A stretch of DNA of 37,311 bases from Bacteroidaceae bacterium (lineage in GTDB: Bacteria; Bacteroidota; Bacteroidia; Bacteroidales; Bacteroidaceae). Position numbers and translations under genes: made by a program. Every line of letters begins with the position of its first letter. The stretch's first letter is position 1. The notes under the pieces are model-generated. The model was not told where the DNA came from. It did not search any database and saw nothing but the letters and a program-made list of their open reading frames with translations. The DNA lies in the NCBI GenBank assembly GCA_017650045.1, contig JAGCFP010000022.1, positions 1-37,311 of the forward strand, given 5' to 3'. Below are positions 7,349-16,122 of this stretch, in pieces.

Positions 7349-8803
7349 ATGAAGATCCTTAAATTTTATTCGTTGGCAGCCCTGCTGTTCGCATTTGCTG
7401 CTTGTCAGGAAGAAACCCGTTATGTGGAAATCGTGTCTTCCACCATGGATAAGCCTTGGCAAACAGTGCTCGACATGGAAATACCTATGTTCGATATGGA
7501 TCTGACTGTTGGCGTAGGTGACTCTACGTTGGTGATAGATCCACTGGCTTTCCAGCAAACTATCGAGGGCTTTGGCGCATGCTTCAACGAACTGGGATGG
7601 ACCTCCCTCAGTATGTTGAGCCAACAGGACAGGGACAGCATCTTCCGCGAACTTTATGCACCTGGGGTGGGACTCAACTTCACCATGAACCGTATGCCAC
7701 TGGGTGCCAACGACTTCTCTTTAGATTACTATTCCTACGATGATGTGGATGGCGACTTCGATTTGGAGCATTTCTCCATCGCTCACGATGAGGCTACCCT
7801 GATTCCCTTTATCCGTGAGGCTAAGGCGCAGTATCCTGCATTGCGTATCTGGGCTTCCCCTTGGTGCCCACCTGCTTGGATGAAGACCAACAAGCATTAT
7901 GCCAACATGTCCACAGAAGTGCTGCGTGGTAGGTTTAATGCAGAAAACGGATTGGCACTCGACAAGCAGATACGTGAGGGCGAGGATGCCTTTACACAAG
8001 ATCCTAAGTATCTGGAGACCTATGCCCGCTACTTTGGAAAATTCATCGATGCCTACAAGGAGAAGGGCATAGACATCTATATGGTGATGCCACAGAATGA
8101 GCCTAACTCTGCACAGTGGTATCCTGCCTGCACGTGGACGCCACAGGGACTGAACAACTTCCTGAAATATCTGGGTCCAGAGATGGAGAAGCGAGGCGTG
8201 GATGTTTATTTAGGTACGATGGAGCGGGCAGATGCCTCGCTTTGGGAGGCGATACTTTCTAATGAGGAGTCTGCCAAGTATATCAAGGGTATGGGCTTCC
8301 AATGGGCAGGAAAGAACGCTATGCCAGCCTTGCATCAGAAATACCCACAACTGCCTATGTATCAGAGTGAACAGGAATGTGGCAATGGGCGCAATGACCT
8401 TGCAGGGGCTTCCCACTCATGGGATTTGATGAAGTATTACCTCAATCAAGGCACCACGGCTTATTTCTATTGGAACATCTCACTGCTCGAAGGGGGCGTG
8501 AGCCATTGGGGCTGGCGACAGAACTCTCTGGTGACTGTCAATGAATCAGAGAAGTCCTTCAAGTTCACGCCTGAGTATTATGTCATGAAGCACGTGAGCC
8601 ACTATGTATTGCCAGGAGCCAAAGTCCTGAAGTTGGGTGGCGACTGCAAGAACGCTTTGGCCTTCCTGAATACAGATGGCAGTTTGGTGGTGGTGCTTGG
8701 CAATCAGACAGATAATGCCTTGACATTGAACTTACAGTTTGGTGAACATACGTATGAGGTGCAATTGGCTGCACAGTCGCTCTCTACCATGATTATTAGA
8801 TAA
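7349..8803 (+). CDS. GH30 family glycosidase, lipoprotein
   Basis: A 484-residue enzyme of the glucosylceramidase-like GH30 family (beta-glucosidase, beta-1,6-glucanase, beta-xylanase or beta-1,6-galactanase are the activities known there). The N-terminus is a lipoprotein signal with Cys19 after FAA. The family's opening motif QTIEGFGACFNE is present, followed by RMPLGANDFS and ASPWCPPAWMKTN. Glu251 in MPQNEP is the expected acid/base and Glu341 in YQSEQE the expected nucleophile; a small beta-sandwich closes the protein. It is 2 bases downstream of GH2 and its stop overlaps the next start by one base (TAATG), so the three enzymes are translationally linked. Subfamily cannot be fixed by eye. 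The surface-lipoprotein signal suggests action at the cell surface or outer-membrane inner leaflet. Confidence 0.9.
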   Translation: MKILKFYSLAALLFAFAACQEETRYVEIVSSTMDKPWQTVLDMEIPMFDMDLTVGVGDSTLVIDPLAFQQTIEGFGACFNELGWTSLSMLSQQDRDSIFRELYAPGVGLNFTMNRMPLGANDFSLDYYSYDDVDGDFDLEHFSIAHDEATLIPFIREAKAQYPALRIWASPWCPPAWMKTNKHYANMSTEVLRGRFNAENGLALDKQIREGEDAFTQDPKYLETYARYFGKFIDAYKEKGIDIYMVMPQNEPNSAQWYPACTWTPQGLNNFLKYLGPEMEKRGVDVYLGTMERADASLWEAILSNEESAKYIKGMGFQWAGKNAMPALHQKYPQLPMYQSEQECGNGRNDLAGASHSWDLMKYYLNQGTTAYFYWNISLLEGGVSHWGWRQNSLVTVNESEKSFKFTPEYYVMKHVSHYVLPGAKVLKLGGDCKNALAFLNTDGSLVVVLGNQTDNALTLNLQFGEHTYEVQLAAQSLSTMIIR

Positions 8804-11478
8804 TGAAGAAGTTTTTTTTGATATTGTTTAGCCTGATGGCATTAAGTGCTCAGGCGCAGAGATGGCCAGCGTCTTCTATCCAGACACATGCAGGATCCCG
8901 TTGGTGGTGGATGGGCAGTGCTGTGGAAGAAACGGAACTCAGTGAACTGATGAAGGAGTATTCCAGTCATGGCATCCGCACGCTGGAAATCACGCCTATC
9001 TATGGGGTGAAAGGCAATGAGGCGAAGAATGTGGATTTCCTTTCTCCTCGCTGGATGGAAATTCTCAAGCATGTGGAGGAATTGGGTATCCGTAATCGCA
9101 TGCAGATAGACATGAACACAGGCACAGGATGGCCCTTTGGTGGTCCGCAGGTACCACTGACGGAGGCTGCCTGCAGGGTGATGTATCGTGTGGATACCAT
9201 TCAGGTGGAGCATGTGAGCAGGCTCATGCAACTGATGAACAGGATCCCAGAAACCAAGTTGGACTTGGCACCTACAGAAAATCTGAAGACAGCTTCTTCG
9301 ACAGAAGAAGATGGAAGGAATGTGTGGAGAACAGCCAGGGTGCATAAGGTGATGGCCTACAGGCTCGACATGGAGGCTGCCCCTGTGGATCTGACGGACT
9401 TTGTAAAGGATAATGTGCTGTCATGGAAATCGAAGGATAGTGAAAGTCAATGGCAAATCTTTACGGTTTATGCTGCCCGTACCCAACAGTTGGTGAAAAG
9501 AGCGGCTCCTGGTGGAGAAGGATGGGCAATCGACCATTTCGATGCGCAGGCAGTGAAACATTATCTGGAGCGATTTGAAAAGGCTTTTGCTGATAACAAG
9601 GTGCCTTATCCTGATACCTTCTTCAACGACAGTTACGAGGTGTATGGGGCAGATTGGACACCTGCCATCTTCGAGGAGTTCTTCAAGCGTAGGGGCTATA
9701 AGTTGGAAGAACACTTGCCAGAACTATTGCTGAATCTGGGAGAGAATCCTACGCAGGTGTTGATCGATTATCGAGAAACGCTGAGCGACATGCTCTTGGA
9801 TAATTTCACTAAGCAATGGACTGCCTGGGCGCACAGTCATAACGTGAAGACACGCAATCAGGCGCATGGCTCGCCTGCCAATCTAATCGACCATTATGCA
9901 GCTGTGGATATCCCAGAGGTGGAAGGCTTTGGCTTGTCCGACTTTGGTATCAAGGGACTGCGTACAGATGCTGATAAGGTTCGTCCTAATTACAGCGACC
10001 TCTCCATGCTGAAGTATGCCTCTTCTGCTGCCCATATCACAGGAAAGCCTTTGACCAGTTGTGAGTCGTTCACCTGGCTCACAGAGCATTTCCGCACCTC
10101 GCTCTCACAGTTGAAGCCTGACGTGGATTTGATATTTTGTGCAGGTGTGAACCGTGTGTATTTCCACGGCACAGCCTATTCTCCAATGAATGAGCCCTGG
10201 CCAGGATGGAAGTTCTATGCGTCGATAGATATGTCGCCTACCAACAGCATCTGGCGCGATGCTGCCAATTTCACGGATTATGTGAACAACTGTCAGCGTT
10301 TCCTGCAATGGGGTGAGCCCGACAATGATTTCTTGGTTTACCTGCCTGTTCGCGACATGTGGGCCAAGCGTACGTCCGACTTACTGATGATGTTTGAAAT
10401 CAGCAACATGGACAAGAATGCTCCAGAGTTTATCCGTGATGTGTTGCTGATAGATTCCTTAGGATATGACTGTGACTATATCAGCGACAGCTATCTGTTG
10501 GGTACTACCTATCAAAATGGGAAACTGAAGACAGCTGCAGGGGTGAGTTACAAGGCTCTGATTATTCCAGGAGAAGTACGGATGACCACTGCCCTGAAAG
10601 CGCATCTGGATAGTTTGAAGGCCCAAGGAGCGCCTATCTTATATCGCATTGATAAAGCAGAAATGAACAGATTGGCGAAGTCAGAAGAGCTGAAAACGGT
10701 ATGTGGACTTCACATGATTCGTCGAAGCAATCCTACGGGGTATCACTACTTCATCTCCAATCTGACCCCCAACGATGTGGACCAATTTGTGAGCTTAGGT
10801 GTGGACTTTCAGGATGCCATGCTCTTCAACCCGTTGAACGACAGTGAGCGTTATTCTGTGGAGAAGCGTGAGGGCAAGGTACAGATTCGCCTGCGTTCAG
10901 GAGAGTCCATCATCCTGCAAACCTTCAATACACCTGTGCCCGATGCAGGTAGACAGCCCGTATTGGATTATTCAGTCACGAAGGATCTCACTGCCAGTGC
11001 CTGGACCCTCAGCTTTGAGGAGAGTGCCCCAGCAGTAAAGCAGACGTTTAAGTTGCCTAAGGTGCAAACCTGGGAGACGCTCAATGATGATTCTGTGAAG
11101 GTGACCATGGGAACGGGTGTCTATACCTGTCGCTTCACGCTCACGAGAAGAGAAGTCGCCAATCAGTGGGCCATCGATCTGGGAGATGTGCGTGAAAGTG
11201 CACGGGTATTCATTAATGGCAGATACATAGGTACTGTGTGGTCTGTGCCTTATGTCCTGAAACTCAGGAATCTGAAGGTTGGAAACAATGACTTGCGCAT
11301 TGAAGTCACCAATCTCCCTGCCAATCGTATCCATGATCTGGATAAGAGAGGGGTTCCTTGGCGTAAGTTTGAGGACATCAATGTGGTGGACATTCATTAT
11401 GAGCACACCACCTATGAGAACTGGGAACCTATGCCAAGCGGACTGAACAGTACGGTGAAACTGGTAAAATTGAATTAA
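8803..11478 (+). CDS. GH106-like alpha-L-rhamnosidase
   Basis: An 891-residue secreted protein with a Sec signal (MKKFFLILFSLMALSAQA, cleaved near residue 19). The N-terminal catalytic barrel has the GH106 flavour: SRWWWMG, LEITPIYG, NTGTGWPFGGPQVP, FFNDSYEVYGADWTP and SHGIRTLEI segments. Near the C-terminus is a galactose-binding-like beta-sandwich (LGDVRESARVFINGRYIGTVWS). GH106 enzymes remove alpha-L-rhamnose from pectin (RG-I/RG-II) and from rhamnose-capped arabinogalactans. It starts on the last base of the GH30 stop codon. Together with GH2 and GH30 it suggests stepwise removal of a rhamnose cap, galactose and a beta-linked backbone or side chain. Catalytic Glu residues cannot be assigned with confidence by reading alone. 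Confidence 0.85.
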   Translation: MKKFFLILFSLMALSAQAQRWPASSIQTHAGSRWWWMGSAVEETELSELMKEYSSHGIRTLEITPIYGVKGNEAKNVDFLSPRWMEILKHVEELGIRNRMQIDMNTGTGWPFGGPQVPLTEAACRVMYRVDTIQVEHVSRLMQLMNRIPETKLDLAPTENLKTASSTEEDGRNVWRTARVHKVMAYRLDMEAAPVDLTDFVKDNVLSWKSKDSESQWQIFTVYAARTQQLVKRAAPGGEGWAIDHFDAQAVKHYLERFEKAFADNKVPYPDTFFNDSYEVYGADWTPAIFEEFFKRRGYKLEEHLPELLLNLGENPTQVLIDYRETLSDMLLDNFTKQWTAWAHSHNVKTRNQAHGSPANLIDHYAAVDIPEVEGFGLSDFGIKGLRTDADKVRPNYSDLSMLKYASSAAHITGKPLTSCESFTWLTEHFRTSLSQLKPDVDLIFCAGVNRVYFHGTAYSPMNEPWPGWKFYASIDMSPTNSIWRDAANFTDYVNNCQRFLQWGEPDNDFLVYLPVRDMWAKRTSDLLMMFEISNMDKNAPEFIRDVLLIDSLGYDCDYISDSYLLGTTYQNGKLKTAAGVSYKALIIPGEVRMTTALKAHLDSLKAQGAPILYRIDKAEMNRLAKSEELKTVCGLHMIRRSNPTGYHYFISNLTPNDVDQFVSLGVDFQDAMLFNPLNDSERYSVEKREGKVQIRLRSGESIILQTFNTPVPDAGRQPVLDYSVTKDLTASAWTLSFEESAPAVKQTFKLPKVQTWETLNDDSVKVTMGTGVYTCRFTLTRREVANQWAIDLGDVRESARVFINGRYIGTVWSVPYVLKLRNLKVGNNDLRIEVTNLPANRIHDLDKRGVPWRKFEDINVVDIHYEHTTYENWEPMPSGLNSTVKLVKLN

Positions 11479-11492
11479 ATAAGAATTGTATT

Positions 11493-11969
11493 ATGGAAGA
11501 GAGACTAACTAAGCCTACGCTCGATATTGGCGAGGCATTGTTACAGGCCTGTAATAAGGTGATAGAGTTCAATGGGCGTTCTCGTCGCTCTGAGTATTGG
11601 TGGACACGCTTTGTGGTGTTTATCATCAATGTCGCTGCTACCCCGTTTGTGGGATGGATCTTCAGTGTGGCCATGATTCCGCTGACATTCCGTCGTCTCC
11701 ACGATTCTGGACATAGTGGCTGGTGGTGGGGCTTTGGCTTCCTCTACAAGTGGTTTGCCTTGGCTTATGTGATATTTGACATTATCTATTGGGCTGTGAC
11801 TACCAACACAGACGATGGGTTATCCATCCTGCTACATCTGACGAAGTACGGATTGCTGTTCATTATCTACGTGATTTATCAGCTCATCCTGATCGTGATA
11901 CTTTGTGCAGACAGTGAGCCCAGAACCAACAGGTATGGCGAATCTCCAAAGTATGTGACGAGGGATTAA
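11493..11969 (+). CDS. DUF805 inner-membrane protein
   Basis: A 158-residue membrane protein with the DUF805 signature: FNGRSRRSEYWW near residue 30, then a helix, RRLHDSGHSGWWW, two or three more hydrophobic helices, and an N-x-YG (NRYGESP) near the end. The biochemical role of the family is unknown. It follows the GH106 gene by 14 bases and ends the operon, an unusual companion for glycosidases. It could have been fused to this transcription unit without a functional link. Confidence 0.88.
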   Translation: MEERLTKPTLDIGEALLQACNKVIEFNGRSRRSEYWWTRFVVFIINVAATPFVGWIFSVAMIPLTFRRLHDSGHSGWWWGFGFLYKWFALAYVIFDIIYWAVTTNTDDGLSILLHLTKYGLLFIIYVIYQLILIVILCADSEPRTNRYGESPKYVTRD

Positions 11970-12293
11970 AAGAGAAAAGAAGGATCAATCGAGAGGGGCT
12001 TGGTGCTTTACCCCAAATAAAAAAATAACGACAGAAGTAACTAAATCCAGTATATTAGCGCTAATACGCTTGCCTAGGTTAATGACTGGAGGGAGGGGGA
12101 TAATATCAGATATTCGCATATCCTTGCCAAGTTCCAATGATCGATCCTTCCTAATTGTTAGGCAAAGATATGTATTAAATTTGATTTAAACAAAACAAAA
12201 CTTGTCTGAAATTGATTTTTAACAAAAAAATAATAAAAAAAGAGGGGCAGTCTAATAAAACTGCCTCTCTTATTTTTGAAATGTAGTGTTTCG
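11970..12293. other. Gene-free stretch between convergent genes
   Basis: Contains no supported reading frame. The features seen are a perfect 14-bp palindrome TATTAGCGCTAATA at 12053-12066, an A/T-rich run, and the bidirectional terminator at 12241-12276 annotated separately. Confidence 0.5.
12241..12276. terminator. Bidirectional intrinsic terminator
   Basis: AGAGGGGCAGT (12241-12251) pairs with ACTGCCTCT (12260-12268), one bulge, followed by CTTATTTTT on the plus strand. On the minus strand the hairpin is followed by a run of seven T, so it serves the minus-strand PHP-lipoprotein gene well and the plus-strand operon less so. Confidence 0.75.
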
Positions 12294-13718
12294 TTATTTC
12301 TTATCTCCAAAGTGGTTGTAATCCACAGGCACACGCTGCGCACGCTTGCTCATGCTTGGGAACCAGATGTCATCTGCAGTGAGTCCACATTCCTTGATGG
12401 CCTGGATGGCATACTCGCAACGGCCAAAGTTGGCATCCACATTGTTGGTACCAAAGGTAAACTTCAAGCCACGAGCCTTGGCCTTCTTAATCACGTTGAA
12501 GCTTGGAATCTTGTAACGCGGACTGATTTCCAGGGCGATGTCGTACTTCTGCAGCACATCCAGCACCTTATCCACGCGCTCGTCAGTCCAATACTGATCA
12601 TAATCATCCATCCATCCCTGCTCTGGGATATAAGTAGCGTTGGCATAGATGTCAGCAGGCTCGTTGGTCAGGATCTTCACAGTCTGATCCACGATCATGT
12701 CCATATACTTCTGCTTGCTGCGACCATCCAGATGCACCTCGTCAGGACGATAGATACGACAGATGCGACCCTTGTCCACCACTGTCATGGCATCTGTAAA
12801 CAGGTAGTCGAACTTGTTCAGCACGTCTTGTGAGAACTGCACGATCCAGCGACGGCCTTCACCCTGCGCACCCATCAGGAATGCCATAGGCTTCACCTCG
12901 TCGTAGTACTCTATAGCCTCTTGGTCATTTGCCAGCATACGGCCTACACCACCTTCGCCCACGTTAGGAGCCACACCATAGTTGATACCATAGTTCATAG
13001 ACATGGCATGTGCCTGCTCTTTGGTCAAGCCACCCTTCAGGTGCACGTGATAGTCGATCACAGGGAAGTTCTCCTGCTGCAGACGGATCACCTGGTCTGT
13101 CGTCTCATCGATGGCAGGCATGGTGTCGTTAGGATTCACCACACCGTCCTGAAGCATGGTCACCGTCAGGTTGCGGAACTTCACATCACCCTTCTTGCCT
13201 ACCAATGCGAAACCACCACGGCCCAGCACCTTGTCCTTATTGGCCTCTGTGCGATAAGGCTGCTCAGGCTCAGTATAGCACACCACGTCAGTGCCATTGA
13301 TCTTGATGGAGATATTCTTCTCACGCACAGCGATGTCGAAGTCGAACCACTGTCCATCCTCACCCAGTGAACGATAGAGATTGCGAACGGTAGAGAGGCT
13401 ACCCGTCTTGCGAGAACCATCGATAGGTCCGTTGTGGAACAGCACTTCATAGCCCTTCTTTCCGTCAGAGTGGAACAGCAGCACAGCTTCAGCACCATTC
13501 TCAGCATAAGCCTGACCAGTCAGGTCAAAGTTACGGTAATCACCCTTAGTCGTCAGGGTCTCACCAGCCTTTACGCTGATTTCTTCCCCCTTCACAGAGC
13601 CGTTCGTGTCAGATTTCCAGCTCTTCAGTGCAGTTGGAACATCATAGCTAGGACCACAAGCTGCAAACAGCAGGGCAGTCGTGATCATCAAAGCAGACTT
13701 TTGAAAGATCTTTTTCAT
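12294..13718 (-). CDS. Lipoprotein fusing a DUF1080-like domain to a PHP-like metal hydrolase
   Basis: A 474-residue lipoprotein with Cys21 after LLFAA. Residues about 30-195 look like the DUF1080/3-keto-disaccharide hydrolase beta-sandwich: WKSDTNGSVKGEEISVKAGETL, then YEVLFHNGPIDGSRKTGSL and GQWFDFDIAVREKNISIKINGTDV, ending RNLTV. From about 217 a second domain starts with VIDYHVHLKGG, where His224 and His226 form the H-x-H metal site of PHP/amidohydrolase barrels; DAMTVVDKG, ALEISPRYKIPS and FTFGTNNVDANFGRC follow and look like later barrel strands. It is divergent from the TonB-receptor-like gene (140 bases between starts). Likely a periplasmic or surface hydrolase for a sugar-derived or cyclic compound; substrate unknown. 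The pairing of domains is unusual to me. Confidence 0.75.
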   Translation of the reverse strand: MKKIFQKSALMITTALLFAACGPSYDVPTALKSWKSDTNGSVKGEEISVKAGETLTTKGDYRNFDLTGQAYAENGAEAVLLFHSDGKKGYEVLFHNGPIDGSRKTGSLSTVRNLYRSLGEDGQWFDFDIAVREKNISIKINGTDVVCYTEPEQPYRTEANKDKVLGRGGFALVGKKGDVKFRNLTVTMLQDGVVNPNDTMPAIDETTDQVIRLQQENFPVIDYHVHLKGGLTKEQAHAMSMNYGINYGVAPNVGEGGVGRMLANDQEAIEYYDEVKPMAFLMGAQGEGRRWIVQFSQDVLNKFDYLFTDAMTVVDKGRICRIYRPDEVHLDGRSKQKYMDMIVDQTVKILTNEPADIYANATYIPEQGWMDDYDQYWTDERVDKVLDVLQKYDIALEISPRYKIPSFNVIKKAKARGLKFTFGTNNVDANFGRCEYAIQAIKECGLTADDIWFPSMSKRAQRVPVDYNHFGDKK

Positions 13719-13858
13719 TGTTTTAATTAAAATGCTATTTGGTTAAATTATATATTTTTGGAAAAAGTGCTCAAAATTACGAATAAAATGGATAGATTGT
13801 TTGAATTTTGAAGAAAAAGTTGTAATTATGCAATCGAATACAACAAAGAACCTAAAAA

Positions 13859-16111
13859 ATGAGAAACACCCTTTCCATATTTCTGCTTTCAGCAGTCCTG
13901 CTTGTGCCAACTACCGCTTTGGCACAGAATGAAGCTAAGACAGATTCTGTGCCTTCTACGCGTGAGGAACGAAACCGTAACGTGATGCTGAACGCATCTA
14001 ACGACAGAGAACCCCGTAAGATCTCCATCGGACTGCCTGCGCAGTTCGCCTCTGATATCTTTGAAGACGGTCTGCCTGTCTCTGAGCTCTATTGGCCCGT
14101 GATGCCCTATACCACATGGCGCAGTGGCCTCAGTCATGCCACCAACTCGCTGATGTCACTCAGTGAGAGTGCCCTTCAGTATGGCAAGTTGGGCTATATC
14201 GTATCCAGCTCCACCCGTCATGCAGGAGAGGAGTTTCAGGGGCTCACCAAGTATTCGTTCAATCACTTTGGAAAGCAGCAGGTGGACATCAACCTCACTG
14301 GTCCGATAGCACAGGGATGGGGCTATACGCTAAGCTCCTACCAGAGCTTCGACCCAGGTAGCAACCATCTGGATGCCATTAACCTCCAAGACCGTATGCA
14401 AGTCTATAAGGTCGGACTGAATAAACGTTGGGCGGAGGATCGTGGCGAGACCAGCCTGCTCTATCAGTATAGCACCTCCACCACGTTCACTGATGGCAAC
14501 GGACCCTTCTACTACAACGGAGCCGATGGCAGCGTGGATAAGTTCGAGGACTTCGTGTTGGGGCGCGACCAGTACCTGCCCAATTACAATACCTTCTTCT
14601 GCATAGACATCAATACCAACAAGTGGATTGAGAAGAACCTGGAGAAGGCCAACAAAGACCATGCGCACCAGCTCACGTATAACCTGCGCTACCAGTGGGA
14701 GAATGGCACAGAGTTCACGTTTGGCAGCAAGCTGAAGGATGCCCAGCAGCTCACAGCCACATACAACATTGCAGGTATCTTCAAGGTGGATGCTGCAGAT
14801 GGCTATACCTATGAGGATGGTACCCCTTACGTGGGTTATGTGCAGAACCGCCATGCCCGCATGCCACGAGGCAAGGAACGCAGTTGGATGACCTCTACCC
14901 AGCTCACAGGCAAGGCAGGCCAGAACCTTCAGCACGCCTGGCGCGTAGGACTCAATGAGTGGTTCTCCTACCAGGACATGTCGTACAATACAGGTCTGAC
15001 GCCCCATGAGGTGAAGGAGAACCCTAAGAAGCTCCTCAACAACGGAGAGCGCATGACTGCCTTCAACTCAGGTGCCGACTACTATCGTGGCCATGAGAAC
15101 AAGTTGGCTCTCTATGCCTCCGACGACTGGACCGTCACCTCCCGCCTTTGGTTGTCTCTTGGCGCTCGTCTGGAGTGGCAGAAGCTGCATGGCAAGGGCG
15201 CCTTTGCCTACCTGCCCGATGGCACCCTCTTCGAGCCCGCCAATATTCGTCAACCAGGCTTCAATCTGGTGGATGGCGTGATCAACAACTTCTCAGGCAA
15301 TTGGCTCAACCCCTCGTTTACGTTCAATGGCCGCTACAGGATCGTGGGTGGCTTAGGTCTGCAGGGCGAGTATGTCTATGTGCACCAACGTCCGAATATG
15401 CAGGACTATGCAGGGTGCAACCTGCCTAATGAGTCAGCTGTTGAGAGCAATATCCTGCGTGGAGGTATCTACTACAATAACAATTGGATTCAGCTCACCT
15501 CACAGGTGTTCCATATCTCACAGACCAACTACAAGCAGCGCTCGCAGTTCACCAATCCGAAGGATCAGCGTGAGACGGTTACCATCGCCATCCTCTATGA
15601 TGTAGGCACCATCGGATGGACCACCGATGCTGTGGTGACACCTTTCAAGGGTTTCAACTTCCATGGCCTGCTCACGCTGCAGAACCCGCAGTACAAGAAG
15701 TTCACCTTCCAGCCCATCTTCAGCGACGGCCCAGGACAGTTCTATGATTTCAACAACAAGAACGTCACTGCCATGTCGAAGATGATCGTGGAGCTCGATC
15801 CATCCTATCAGTTGGACAAATGGCGCTTCTGGCTCAGCTTCCGCTACCAGAGCAAGCAGTACATCAATAAGACCAACACCCTCTATTTCAAGGGCCGTTG
15901 GGAGACCTTCGGAGGTGTGGACTATACCCTGAATAAAAACGTCACGTTCTCCTTCAATGTGGTGAACATCCTGAATCAGAAGGGAGCCAGTGGCAACATT
16001 GGCGCAGCCGACCTTGCCACCGATGTGGAGGCCTACCAGCACCACTACCTCATGGCAGGCAGCTTCATCCGTCCGTTCACCATGGAGCTCAGCGCATCGT
16101 TGAAATTTTAA
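13859..16111 (+). CDS. TonB-dependent-receptor-like outer-membrane barrel
   Basis: A 750-residue protein with a Sec signal (cleaved near ALAQ, residue 23) and a terminal Phe (SASLKF) typical of outer-membrane barrels. Residues 41-80 (NVMLNAS...IGLPAQFASDIFEDGLPVSELYWP) resemble the plug segment of a Bacteroidetes TonB-receptor group that I recognise by its NVMLNA...IGLP...ENGLPV pattern. The rest has alternating aromatic barrel strands (GYTLSSYQSFDPGSN, LSLGARLEWQKLHG, MDKWRFWLSFRYQ). The usual N-terminal carboxypeptidase-like domain and TonB box are not evident, so it may be a short form. The C69 dipeptidase starts 11 bases downstream, suggesting import of a peptide or peptide-like ligand. 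The ligand is inferred from context only. Confidence 0.75.
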   Translation: MRNTLSIFLLSAVLLVPTTALAQNEAKTDSVPSTREERNRNVMLNASNDREPRKISIGLPAQFASDIFEDGLPVSELYWPVMPYTTWRSGLSHATNSLMSLSESALQYGKLGYIVSSSTRHAGEEFQGLTKYSFNHFGKQQVDINLTGPIAQGWGYTLSSYQSFDPGSNHLDAINLQDRMQVYKVGLNKRWAEDRGETSLLYQYSTSTTFTDGNGPFYYNGADGSVDKFEDFVLGRDQYLPNYNTFFCIDINTNKWIEKNLEKANKDHAHQLTYNLRYQWENGTEFTFGSKLKDAQQLTATYNIAGIFKVDAADGYTYEDGTPYVGYVQNRHARMPRGKERSWMTSTQLTGKAGQNLQHAWRVGLNEWFSYQDMSYNTGLTPHEVKENPKKLLNNGERMTAFNSGADYYRGHENKLALYASDDWTVTSRLWLSLGARLEWQKLHGKGAFAYLPDGTLFEPANIRQPGFNLVDGVINNFSGNWLNPSFTFNGRYRIVGGLGLQGEYVYVHQRPNMQDYAGCNLPNESAVESNILRGGIYYNNNWIQLTSQVFHISQTNYKQRSQFTNPKDQRETVTIAILYDVGTIGWTTDAVVTPFKGFNFHGLLTLQNPQYKKFTFQPIFSDGPGQFYDFNNKNVTAMSKMIVELDPSYQLDKWRFWLSFRYQSKQYINKTNTLYFKGRWETFGGVDYTLNKNVTFSFNVVNILNQKGASGNIGAADLATDVEAYQHHYLMAGSFIRPFTMELSASLKF

Positions 16112-16122
16112 AAACAGACTAT

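Noticed and set aside
12053-12066. 14-bp palindrome TATTAGCGCTAATA as an operator
   Set aside because: It lies between convergent genes, far from any promoter, so an operator role is unlikely; chance cannot be ruled out.
14330-15007. 225-residue minus-strand open frame within the TonB-receptor-like gene
   Set aside because: Antisense shadow, no start context and no recognisable domain.
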